This document shows positions 1 to 10,118 of a stretch of DNA of 47,509 nucleotides, one piece after another (the stretch's first letter is position 1; every line of letters starts with the position of its first letter). The notes beneath the pieces were generated by a model. That model was not told the origin of the DNA, ran no database searches, and was given only the letters and a program-made list of their open reading frames with translations. The position numbers and the translations under genes were made by a program. This DNA is from Neolentinus lepideus HHB14362 ss-1 (Eukaryota > Basidiomycota > Agaricomycetes > Gloeophyllales > Gloeophyllaceae). The stretch is from positions 1-47,509 of the forward strand of contig KV425575.1 in assembly GCA_001632425.1 (NCBI GenBank), given 5' to 3'.

Positions 1-350
1 TTCTCATTGCGAGTAGTCGGCCAAAGGCCGACACCATGTTGGATTAGGACTCAATGGGCAATAAGGGTTTCCGCAGGTGTTATAATGTTCGGATTCCTTT
101 GGTAAGCGTTGGAATTTATTTGCTTGAATCTTCACGTTTGATTGAATCGATTGCATGCAGCGTGTCAAGACCAAAATTGATGCTTTGCGGCATACAAACG
201 GAACCTTCCGGGTGTCAGGAGGCAGTCTGAGTCGCTGAACAGGACTTGGTCAGGATTTAATGCAAGTTCTGTCATTTTCAAGGTATGCTCGAAGTTTTCA
301 AGGTACATTTACATGCGTTAACTGACGAGTATTCTATCTTTGTTATTTAG

Positions 351-734
351 AATCTCATCATGAGGTTGCTCTGCGATTACGCTGCAAAAGGTCGTGTTTC
401 ATTCAAGCGGTCAGGAGTTTGAGTCGATGGGAGGTGCTGTGAGCGTTAAAGTACGTCCCTTCGTTTCTGCTGAGAAATTTTGACTGACTTCAGTGATCAC
501 TGTGCAGACCAAACACAGAGACTTTCCGTCACCACCACCAAGTGCCGCGCTTATTTCGGTGCCGGATTCGACCTGGAGTGAGGATTCTATGGAAGGGAGG
601 ACTGGTATATTTTGGGCTCAACGTACGTGTCATTCTCTTACTTTGATTTGTATGTGACTGACTCGAATTTTTCCGCAGAGACTCCATCATTTTATGTTCT
701 AGTTCTGACCGCTACTCGACAACATGATATATAG
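351..734 (+). CDS. Possible spliced 3' end of an unidentified gene
   Basis: I do not recognise this gene. Three stretches join in one frame across two introns with good fungal signals: 451-507 (GTACGT donor, GTGCAG acceptor) and 623-678 (GTACGT donor, TGACTGAC branch-like site, CCGCAG acceptor). The middle exon 508-622 is open, starting TKHRDFPSPPPSAALIS. The last exon 679-734 ends at TAG (732-734), exactly where the hairpin repeat array begins. Upstream, an in-frame TGA at 361 means the 5' part must be joined differently, and a TTTAG acceptor at 346-350 is a candidate. No domain is visible, and the model rests only on frame continuity and splice signals. Confidence 0.3.
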
Positions 735-2870
735 ATTGATCGACGCGCCGTGAGCAGCATCCCCCTGTTCACGGATCGACTGGATTACCATCATCTCCAT
801 GCTGCTTGACGAGGTCGAGCAAATTCCTTGACGTCGACCAGTTCCCGAGACCGGCATACTCGTTCGACATTCTTCTGGCGATGCGACAAGACGATGTAAC
901 GACAGATCGACACCCCGCGAGGGGTGTCTTCTTACTCAGATCTGATGTTCTCGGTCGCCTTAACGCATCAGTCGACAACATCGAGCAGTTTCTCATGGCC
1001 AACCCGTTCTTTAAGGCTGACACTCATGCCTCGCACTCGACATCCCTCTAAGCTGAACACGACAATGTATGGACGTATCGACGCATCGCGAGGGGCATTT
1101 CCCTGTCTTCCTTCGCCACCCTTCGTGACGAGACCTTCTCGTCTACACTGTTGCCACGTCACCGTCTCGCTTGACATTGATTAAGCAGCCGAACTCGACA
1201 ATGTATAGACCGATCGATGCCCCGCCAGGGGTGTATTTCTGCTCGTATCCGGTGTCTCTGTTGCGTTACCCTCTCGCTCGACAACGTCGAGCCCCCTGTT
1301 CCATGCTAGTCCCATCTCAAGTACGACACAATGTACCCCTCTGTTGGGCCCAATACGACGATGTATATACAGATCGACGCCCCGCGAGAGGCGTCTTCCT
1401 GCTCGCATCTGGTGTCTCCATTGCCTTACCGTCTTGCTCGACGAAGTCGATCAACGCGCTGGCCCGATCTCAGGTACAACGTACGTACACCATCTGTTCG
1501 AGGCCCGACAAGCCAATGTATAGACAGATTGATGCCCCGTGAGGGGTGTCTCCCTGTTCATCTCCCTCAAGCGCAACTACTCGCGGTGCCCAACCGTCAA
1601 GACTGGTCTCATCCGCGGTCCGCGTTACGACAATATATGGACGGATCGACGCCCCGCGAGGGGCGTCTCCGTGTCTTCTTCGGACACTCTGCAAGACGAT
1701 ATTCGTCATGTCCACTACGCTACCATGTCACCGTCTCGCTCGACAAAGTCGAGCACCCGCTCCGCGCTGGCACGATATCAAGTATGCCGTACGTGCACGA
1801 TCTTCTCGAGCCCAGACATGACGATGTATAGACAGATTGACGCCCCGCGAAGGGCATCTTCTTGCTGAGATCTGGCGTCCTCCTTCGCCTTACTGTCTCA
1901 CTCGACAAAGTTGAGCAACTTGTTCCCCCCTGGCCCGATCTCAGGTACGATGTCCCTCCACCATGTCTTCGAGACTCGACATGATGTTGTATAGACAGAT
2001 CGACGCCCCGCGAGGGGCGTCTTCCTGCTCGGATGTGGTGCCGCCGTCGCCTTACCCGTCTCGCTCGACGAAGTCGAGCAACGCGCTGGCCCGATCTCAG
2101 GTACAACGTATGTACACCATCTCTTTGAGGCCCGACACGATGATGTATAGACAGATCGACGCCACGCGAGGCGTGTCTCCTTGCTCGTATCTGGTCCCTT
2201 CGCCGCCTTACCGTCTCGCTCGACAAAGTCAAGCAACGCACGGGCCCGATCTCAGGTACGGCATACGTACACCTTCTCTTTGAGGCTCAACATGACGATA
2301 TCTAGACAGATCAACGCCCCGTGAGGGGTGTCTCCCTGTTCCCTCAACCACAGCTACTTGCGACGCCCGAACCAATCGTCTCATCCGCGGTCCGGGTTAC
2401 GACAATGTATGGATGAATCGACGCCCCGTGAGCGGCGTTTCCTTCTCCGCGGAGGTGCCACGGCACGCGCTCGACGGCGTCGAGCAGGCTCTTCGGCGCT
2501 GACATATTCCTGAGACCAACACGATCTGCCCGCCCACGCTCTACATTGATTGGACAGCCAAAGATGACAATATCGACGGCCCGCGACGGGCGTCGGTGTG
2601 TCGTGCTTCCGAGGAGATGTCTTTGTCGACGAACGCGGGCTCGAGTTGAAGAGGTCAGCGTCTCTGTGTCCGCATCGAAGATACAATGGTGAGTCCCTTT
2701 CATCGGCGATGCTATGTCTCCCACTTACTCGCCCGAACATTACATTGTCTAGATAGATCGACGCACCACGAGGGGTGTCTCTCTGCTGCCTCCATTTTGC
2801 CGTCCACGATCCTTGGCGCTGGCTCGACACGCATCCAGATCTTCGTCCCGGGCGGTTTTGAGATACAATG
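720..2870. repeat. Degenerate ~155-bp tandem array with two conserved hairpins
   Basis: At least 13 diverged units lie head to tail. The anchor GTATAGACAGATCGACGCC recurs at about 1067, 1203, 1363, 1518, 1634, 1825, 1989, 2145, 2300 and 2407, with spacings mostly of 155-165 nt plus shorter units of 107-136. Each unit holds a palindrome of the form GACGCCCC-GCGA-GGGGCGTC (perfect at 1648-1667 and 2002-2021). Many also hold a second one, GCTCGAC-RAA-GTCGAGC (1738-1754, 2063-2079, variant 2469-2485), followed by a shared CTGGCCCGATCTCAGGTAC block. Spacing is not a multiple of three and frames change between units, so I do not read it as protein. Function unknown. Confidence 0.85.
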
Positions 2871-4039
2871 ACGGTGAGTTGTATCATTATTTCTCGGGTA
2901 TTGTTTTGCTAATCTGTGCATGTAGATTGAGCGTGTGGGTCCTCTCCTGTCGCTGTCTCGTGAGGGCAACATTGTCGACTTGCGCGTTGGTGCATTTAAA
3001 GTGCGGTACGCAGCTCGACTTGTCCAGACCTGAAAATGACAATATATGTATGGATCGCCATCCTGCGAGCACTAAGTACGAGCGCGTTCCCAAGAGCGAT
3101 ATATCGACCGATCAACAGCGTGCAAGGGCGGTTTTTGTCCTGGTGAGTTGTATGCGACTGCGGTTACTACTTTGTTAAGCTTATCTGTAGGTTGTTTACA
3201 TGGTATTTGACTTGTGCTAGTGACGACGAGATTAGCGCCCCTTGTATTACCTCGTAGACCTAATAAACCTGTTTCCAGTCAAAGTAGTCTTGAAGTAACA
3301 CGGGTATATTGTCTTGTGCATGTTTCTTTCATTGATTTGCAGTTTAGGGCAGGGTTAACGAGACTTACGCCGTTTTGTGGCTCCGGCTAACTTTTGAGGC
3401 TCCGGCTATGTCTCTGACAAGCATTCGAACGCGACGAGGAGAGGGTGTCGCGCGCCCACGTGACCAAGTGTACAGCCACCGCTCTGAGTTTTTGACGCGT
3501 CGAGTCCAAGTCGACGCTGCCATGGCTCACCGATCCCATGGCTTGACGTCGAGTGCGTCATCTGCTGCCATCTACCCCCTCTCGTACTCTATATGGGACA
3601 CACTCCGGGAGAGGGCTGGTTTGCTCGCATACCCTAATTCCTTATATACCTGCTTCATCGATATACAGCGAATTGGATTCTGGTACCTCTTACTTATCTG
3701 CGGAAACATAAAAGGACGCTACTGGCTGTGCTAGGCTTCCGCGTCGATCACGAAATACACCATAGTGCTCCTTCTGGCAAGTTCGAAGGTTTAGGGATCA
3801 TTCCGCCGAAGGATTACTATTAGACTCTGGCCTATATAGAGACCATCCAGGCCTCGTTTTCCACCCGTCGACTCGCCGCCACATCCTCTCAGGTCCGATT
3901 ACTCAGTTTTGACGGTGGCAACGGTACGATCCTACTCTCGCAGTTCCAACATATAATCATATTCCCCAGGATAAGGAGCACCAGCATCGCGTTCACCTTG
4001 ATTAGAGACGCCGTACCCTTCGACGCTTCATCTACCGCC
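2871..4039. other. Non-coding stretch with intron-like signals, leader of next gene
   Basis: No convincing coding region is visible. Several GTGAGT...TAG segments look like introns (2691-2749, 2874-2925, 3142-3191), the first two overlapping the end of the hairpin repeats. This suggests the array may sit in a spliced transcript. Close to the next gene, 3924-3969 (GTACGATCC...CCCCAG) is a plausible intron in its 5' leader. A repeated GCTCCGGCTA segment and GTCGA-rich motifs occur at 3380-3545. Confidence 0.4.
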
Positions 4040-5043
4040 ATGACCGAATACGATTATTCTCCTGAAGCCTACCAGCGCGCGATGGCCACCCACAATCGCG
4101 TCAACAACTGGGTCGTCTCCCAGACCCACTCCCGCTCCCTTTACAACAACCCCTTCCAGCTCACCCGTTCCGAAGCCGCAGAGCGAGCCGCCGTACCCCT
4201 CTACGCCTCACCGCCGTCTGAGTTTCCTGGCAGCCCAGGGCTCTTTGCGCGGGATCTGGAGATGAAGAGGACAGGAAGAGAGAGGAGCATCAGCTTGCAT
4301 GCGGGCGGCGCGGGAGGGCGGAGAAATGCGAGCGCGAATACGCATGGGTATGTGCAGCAGAGGGAGGCGTATAGGCCGACCCAGCCTGTGCGGTCGAAAA
4401 CGTACTCGTTGGCGCAGCAACCGCCACAACCGCCTCCCCACTCACACTCGCAATCGACCTCTCAATCCTCCTCGCCACACCGCTCCAACTCCCTCTCCCA
4501 TTCTCATACATCGTCCCGCAACCGCAGCCCGACGAAGCCATCACCAGTCGTCTATTACCCCAAGCCCGTGTACGCCTACCCACATCCAACATCCGCTCAA
4601 ACACAAGCGCGGCAGCCTGTCGTCTACTCGTCCCCACCGCAAGGCTATTATGCCAAGAACGCGGGTGTACCCTACGTGATCGGCGGCAAAGTCGTGGCGC
4701 TGCCGCCCGGGCAAGGAGCATATGTGTATCCAGGTGGAGATGTCAGGGTTATGGTGAGTTGATCTCGTACTGCTCTAGGGTCATTGGCTGTTAACGGATA
4801 ATTGGCTGTGTTTCTCTCCGCTCGTGGGCGCTTTTCTGTGCTTTCGCGATATTTCATCCGCTCTCAATCCTGTACTCCTTGGCGCCCATTTACGCTGTTC
4901 TCTCACCGACACCACAGCCTTCCAGACAAGCTACCCCTGCAACTCTCAAAAAGAAGGGAGGCCAACCCTTCCTCAAGCGCTTATTTACCGGGTGGGGGAG
5001 CACCGCAGGGTCGAGGGACAGGAGGAGGCGGATGAGCTATTAG
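4040..5043 (+). CDS. Hypothetical Ser/Pro/His-rich fungal protein, two exons
   Basis: Exons 4040-4753 and 4918-5043 are joined in phase 0 by a GTGAGT...CACAG intron, giving 279 aa. ATG 4040 has a favourable context (GCCATGA) and starts MTEYDYSPEAYQRAMATH; the open frame upstream has no ATG. The N-terminus (about residues 1-60) looks ordered. Residues about 80-190 are low-complexity and rich in Ser, Pro, Gln and His. A Tyr/Pro/Val-rich segment follows (VVYYPKPVYAYP, then VPYVIGGKVVALPPGQGAYV). The second exon adds a basic tail, GGQPFLKRLFTGWGSTAG then SRDRRRRMSY. I recall similar basic tails in uncharacterised agaricomycete proteins, but the function is unknown. The splice is inferred from frame and tail; unspliced, the protein would stop two codons after the junction. 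Confidence 0.75.
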
Positions 5044-6160
5044 TTTGTCCGGCAGCCTGCTTGTCCCACCGTTCTCAAGTATCGTGCGCTACATCATCCT
5101 CTACTACCCATCCTGCACCGATAGACCTCTCACCACTCCGACTTTATCGTATTTATTGCGCTGTTCGACACACGCGCCTGTGGACTTTCGGCATTCCTCG
5201 CATTGTACGTACATATGTGCATAGGTATACACTTTCCACCTCCCCCTTTTATCATTCATATCCGCACATCCCATGTTTGATTGCATCCCTTGCATCCTAC
5301 CTCTACCCTCTTTACTAGTCTAATACTTGGACCTCCCACCTTCAACTTGTTCTCCTTATGACATTCCTGTTTACTTTGTACAATTCCTTTCCCTTGCATA
5401 ACTGTCTGCTGGCCACGCTGTAGCGGATATATTACGATCACGCGTATTACTAGAGCGTACAAACGTAGATAGACGACTGTTTACGAGTCCAAATGAATGC
5501 AATTACGATTTCTGAAACTTACTGGTCAACTGCCGCAGAGCCACGGTACCTCTGCAGTCCCTAGCTCTGGGTATATATTTGCCCGACTGCAGTGCCACGT
5601 GCTATTGCGGTGGCAGGGCTGTCACGCCACCGTTGTCACGGTTGCGTGAGGCCTCCCCACGTGCCTTCTGCTTCAGCGCAAGTACATACTGCTGCAGTGA
5701 CGCAGCGCGTCGCGCTCTGCAGCAGCAGACTACAGGCATCACCCGGTCCTTTACACACCCAAATATGTCCTTGAGCTCACTCTCTCAAATCTCACTCTTT
5801 TTCGGCCACTAGTATCTCAAAATGTTGATATACTATAGAGCTATAATAATGTCAAAAATATAGTACATTAGCAGAGTAGAGCTTGCGCTACAGCAAAATT
5901 TTCAGTGTGTAAAGGAGTGGGCCGAGTCCGGGGTCCCAGAGCCCAACATCTCAGATTTGGTATCTCAACTCAGAGCATACCTACCGAGTGCAAAGTATGC
6001 TGGAATATGATTTCTAGACCCTATATTATAGTATTGAATGTCATTATAGCCTATCTATGCTATACAGCTGGCAGGAAGCCGCAAACAGAACCGTGTAAAG
6101 GAGTGATGGTGTATAAAGGACCGGGTAATGCTTGTAATCCGATAATCTGACTCAGCAACG
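5044..6160. other. Intergenic, 3' flank and repeat debris
   Basis: Pyrimidine-rich 3' flank of the preceding gene, then an AT-rich stretch. The string ACCCGGTCCTTTAYACACC occurs on the plus strand near 5739 and in inverse near 6105-6125, and a related TGTAAAGGAGTG occurs at about 5910 and 6095. This points to remnants of a repeat next to the tRNA-like element. No gene seen. Confidence 0.5.
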
Positions 6161-6165
6161 CCACG

Positions 6166-6240
6166 GGATTCGAACCTGCGACCTCGTGAACAATTGCTGA
6201 CTAACCGGTCCCAGGGCCATATCCATTAAGCTACTGTGCT
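6166..6240 (-). mobile_element. tRNA-derived SINE-like head (pol III A and B boxes)
   Basis: Read on the minus strand there is an A box TAGCTTAATGG (6233-6223) and a perfect B box GGTTCGAATCC (6176-6166), 68 nt from end to end, as in tRNA genes. It is not a functional tRNA: the T stem has a mismatch, and the bases before the A box do not pair with those after the T arm into an acceptor stem. A tRNA-derived SINE or tRNA pseudogene fits best. The body of the element would extend towards lower coordinates (about 5890-6160). No second copy of the head was seen in this window. Confidence 0.6.
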
Positions 6241-6284
6241 GTCTTTGTAGGTATATTCATTATCAATACAATCGATGGGCAACT

Positions 6285-8140
6285 GTGCGCTCGCATCACC
6301 GGAGCGTTCTCGTCACCTCTGTCATAACGCTTGGCCATAGGTCAGCGAGGCATTATGCACTATGGATTTGATCGATTCGACCACGGTACGCACCGCTTGT
6401 GTTACCGGACCGTTCTCGGACGTCACCAGTCTACATCTCTGTCATAACACTTCGCCATATGTCTTAACGCCGCTGATAACCAAACAATTCTGTGGGTGCC
6501 TTGGGAATCGGAGGGACGTTGACGCTGTTATGAACTTTTGAAGATAGGCGGCGTCTCTTTTGGCCTCTTCGCCGTCTACTTCGTATTATAGGCTATCCAC
6601 TTCTTGTTGAACATCGCACCTCGACGTTCTTTGCTTCCCGTCCGATGTTATATCATTGCTGGCGCTAAGAATCTCAGGCTATCTTCGTCTTCAAGATGCT
6701 CGCCGGACATTCTGAAGCTCCACAGACTTTGTGGCGCTCCTTCTTGCTCGGAGATTACACTGCTTTGCAGAAGATGTCATGGATGTCTCCGGCATGATCA
6801 ACTGCCTTTCGGATCTTTGTACATTTTGCTCACAAAAATCTTCCCCTTCACTGGACTTGGCCTTCTTTCCCCTGAGCGGGTAACCATTCGCCTGGGCTTC
6901 TTAGGTGCATGTAGCGTGTTTGGGACAGTCGCTGGTCTATATACCTCAGATCTGTCGTCATAGGACAAACGTGACTGTCCTGTGAGTCCCATGGGAACTA
7001 CTGATCAACGGTCTTCTCATGGGCCCAAAGGCTTTGTGGCGTTTCTCCCCACGGTTATACGACATTTGCGTGCATCTACAAGGATTGATATTTCCTTTGG
7101 CGCTGCGATATCCGAGTCATTCGGGCACAGAGGCGTCAGGTGTTCTCGAGATCCAAAAGCTGCATGGCGCTTCTACTTCCTTCTCTGACTATTACTGATG
7201 GCAAGTATTGCTCGACAAGGAATTCAAGCTTCTGCCTGTTTGGAATTGGTGGGCGCTCAAGGCGCTGTTGGTCCCTTATTCCTTCGAAGCTTGAACGTGA
7301 AGAGATCCTATACCTGGCAAGACGACTTGTATGCGCATATACCCAGCTCTTCCTCTGACTTTCTCCGATCTGCATAGACAGACAACTTCTTTTTCCGACG
7401 CCTTCGAGATCCGGGGTGCGCACCTATCCTCCACATCCCAACTCGCCAGTCACTCACGGGACCGCTACAAATGGGTTACTTTTTCCAAGCCTGCGTTTGC
7501 TGTCTATGTAGCGTCTCGGCGTTCTGTGTCTATTGAGAAGGTTTCCGGTGTTCTGAACTCCGGTGATGTCCCATCTTCCTGTTAAGCACTGGCCGGCCCA
7601 GGCCTCGCATTAAATCAAAAGCGGCGTCTCAGCGAAGTGGACTGCTCAGGCTTCGCGGTACATCTCATCCACCCTAGCGCTCTTCAACATCCACACGCAC
7701 GACCAAGCACGCGATCGGGTCGTCTTCCTACTTGCTAGGGTGTACATGGTTTCCGCACAGCTTTCTCTAGCCGAGGAAGGTCACCGCTTGCTATGTCTCC
7801 CACTTCACGGCTGCGAACTCACAAGGCACGGCGAATGGCTTATCTCTCCCGCATCGCTCCGGTGTTCGCGCTCTTCCTGCGATCCATCGCTCCGGTGGAT
7901 TCGACGCCGGCGTTCTTCTTTGGGTACCGCATCTTGCCTGGTAGGCGGATGATTCTCGAATTTATACGCACATTCGCGGCAATGCTATTCAACGACCCCC
8001 CATTATTGGCGTTGATTGAACTTTGCTTGTTCCACCGCAGGACTGTGGGCGTGATCATAGCAAACTGCCAACTTCCGTGCTCCTTAAAGTCTTTGTTGGA
8101 TCAGTGCAACGCCCTTCGAATCACAGTAAGTTCTATGCTA
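6285..8140 (+). repeat. Dispersed repeat, copy A (long)
   Basis: Collinear and clearly related to 12520-13770. Shared blocks include the ACCGTTCTCG...CATCTCTG start (6406 and 12540), GAAGCTCCACAG...CTTTGTGGCG (6714 and 12883), TCGCTGGTCTATATAC (6930 and 13094), CGACGCCGGCGTTCTTC (7900 and 13584) and TCCTTAAAGTCT (8083 and 13747). This copy has a partial internal duplication of its start (6295 and 6405) and about 500 bp (about 7095-7590) not evident in copy B. Short frames aligned between copies (for example LKLHRLCG and DQLPFG) suggest a decayed coding element, but no transposase or other domain is recognisable. Ends are approximate and no target duplication was found. Confidence 0.75.
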
Positions 8141-8628
8141 CCAGCATTAGCAAAACTGTCAGCTGAAGCTATCAGTCGTCGCGGAAGAGGTCGACGAGTA
8201 TGGTTTGACTGCAACAAAATATTAAGGGGATAGACTTCGTTCAACCTGTGCTGTTTTCAGAAGTAGGAACATGCAGCGACTGGGGGACTTCGTGCTGTTG
8301 CACTTGGCGTTGGATATTACGTGGATGCACAAGCTTTTGGGATAGTATATGTTTGAGCGCCCGAGCAGAAGGAGCTTGAGGGAGGCGTTGCTAATGAGTC
8401 GAGCCAAGGCTGCACCTAAGCACGGGACAAGCTGAAGAAATTGCTCAGTATGTCTGGATCACGATCTAATTTGTATTTAACCGCATTTTTAGCTGTGTCC
8501 ACAGCCAGTACAGGCGGTCCAGCGTATGTCGGCTTCTGCTATGCCGAGTCAGGCCCGCGTGGAGATGAGATTGGTGAACACTACGAGAGCCAGTAAACGC
8601 ACAGTTGTGACGCTACCTTCCCGACAAC

Positions 8629-9042
8629 TCACTCGCCTTCCACAACTTTCCTCTCCATCCCCGTCGTTCCCGCGCATACCACATCCTTCTTCTCAATCAG
8701 GTCCGTCTCGTCTTTTCGAGAGAAGCCACGCGCCACCTCGACGAAGCTATCGTTATTCGGAGTGTACCGTTGAACGACGGAGGAGCAATGCTGGTTTAGG
8801 TCATGCGGAAGGGGTTGGGGATTACGATCTTATATGAAGAGGCAATTGCAGTCAGATGAAATTAAGAGAGAGAGGGAAGATATTTGTGCGCACCTGAGTG
8901 CACCCACTGCCCACAGCGCAACAGGGGCAGCGTGGGCGTGCTGCCAGTGCTGGTAGAACTCCTTCTCGGACAGGTTCGAGCGGCGTCTGATGAAGTTTGT
9001 GATGCGATATACGGTGGGGTGTCGGTTCAAGGGCGAAGACAT
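8629..9042 (-). pseudogene. EthD-like (dimeric alpha/beta barrel) gene, probably broken
   Basis: Exon 1 (9042-8894, start at 9042) reads MSSPLNRHPTVYRITNFI then RRRSNLSEKEFYQHWQHAHA, the usual N-terminal strand and helix of EthD-domain proteins (P-x-x-F-x-x-x-W...H). It ends at a GTGCGC donor in phase 2. A frame nearer 8631 (RYTPNNDSFVEVARGFSRKD, ending VVEGE and stop at 8631-8629) resembles the end of such proteins. It cannot be joined to exon 1 in frame by a GT-AG splice that keeps the middle of the barrel. EthD-type proteins are about 100-120 aa; the central strand with its FDG-like motif is missing. I read this as an eroded gene, although an unrecognised microexon could restore it. Confidence 0.5.
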
Positions 9043-9478
9043 AGTAGTCACAACGACAAGTAGAAAATAATGATCCAAGAGTGGGGTATGGGCACGTTAG
9101 TGCTTACTAGAACGAAATGTTTTAGCTAGGGAAGGTAGAGGAATGAACGTCTTCGTGTGCAGAGAATGGCAGCCGCCTAACACGCTCAAGGGTTGAGAAC
9201 AATTGAGTCGACGTTTGCCTAGTGAATCACGTAAACCTGGGTTCTCAGAGGTGTCAAATCGCAGCATTCACTCTAGAACATAATCGTTAGTCCACGCCAG
9301 TTCTATGTTTCCCATTCCTACCCGTCTCGAGGATGTTGACCAGATCGTTGTGTTAACATTAGGCAAGTTCATTCGAAGAAGTGCCGCATGAAGTGCCGCT
9401 AGAGTCAATTACAGACGAAGCATTGTCGAGCGTCCGAAGCAGCGGAAATTACCCAGCAATCGCTTTTATAAGCCTCAT

Positions 9479-9508
9479 ATTGACGAAGGGTTTCTTTCCT
9501 TCGTCAAT
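9479..9508. repeat. Perfect 11-bp inverted repeat
   Basis: The two 11-nt arms are exact reverse complements around GTTTCTTT, about 610 bp upstream of the P450 start. It could be a transcription-factor palindrome, a terminator-like hairpin or a repeat remnant; nothing decides between these. Confidence 0.6.
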
Positions 9509-10060
9509 GCTGCGCTTTTCATGGACTCCGAAGATATAGTCTGGCAGGCGTACTGACCACGGCACGACACAAACGTTCACGAGATCCAGCTTCGTTAGGA
9601 CGGTCTAAGGTAATCATTAGCGCCATAGGGACACCAGAATGTCAAGTAGAGCTTCGGCGCAGAAAACATTGCGGTTGTTGAGCATCCAAAATATTCCAAG
9701 ATATCATGTATGGCGACACTTGGTGAAACCAAAATGTAACCTACCTAGAGGGTGTAAAAAAAATCGAAATGGAAGAACGGATTGTCCTCGAGCACAGCCA
9801 CCACGTGTTCCTGCCCCTGCCCCTGCCGAGCGTACGTAGACCCCTTTCCTAGTCGCTAGCATGCCTGGCGCTACTAACTGAACGCTATGAAAGACAACAG
9901 CATTACCGATGTAATCGGTCAGACGTTCTTCCGGGGCTGACTACTTTCCTCTCACGAGCTGGCCAGCATGCATGCGGACTTTCCGCTGCGGAAAGGTTAC
10001 TACGTCTGGATTTGGTGATCGATAGAAGCATCGGCCTGGGCGCAGCACATTCTTTGCGCG

Positions 10061-10077
10061 TATATATATATATATAA
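10061..10077 (+). promoter_or_regulatory. TATA box of the P450 gene
   Basis: An alternating (TA)n run ending TATATAAG lies 42-58 nt upstream of the P450 ATG at 10119, a usual distance for a fungal TATA element with a short leader. The only support is position and sequence. Confidence 0.6.
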
Positions 10078-10118
10078 GTACGCTCTTTGCACTCACCACC
10101 AGGGATTTACCTATTGAC

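Larger units (their letters stand above)
9043..10118. other. Intergenic region upstream of the P450
   Basis: No gene seen. It contains a perfect 11-bp inverted repeat, ATTGACGAAGG at 9479-9489 and CCTTCGTCAAT at 9498-9508, with an 8-nt loop. It also has a CCTGCCCC/CCTGCCG run near 9815. Base composition is ordinary. Confidence 0.5.

Noticed and set aside
1331..2283. Repeated peptide MYRQIDAPRGASSCS in plus-strand frames, as if a repeat protein
   Set aside because: Unit lengths (155, 156, 164, 107 and so on) are not multiples of three, and the peptide jumps between frames with stops between. It is a shadow of the DNA repeat.
720..2870. CRISPR-like array
   Set aside because: Units of about 155 bp are similar along their whole length and vary in size, with no unique spacers. 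The host is eukaryotic.
6150..6245. Functional tRNA gene on the minus strand
   Set aside because: A and B boxes are present but no acceptor stem forms and the T stem has a mismatch.
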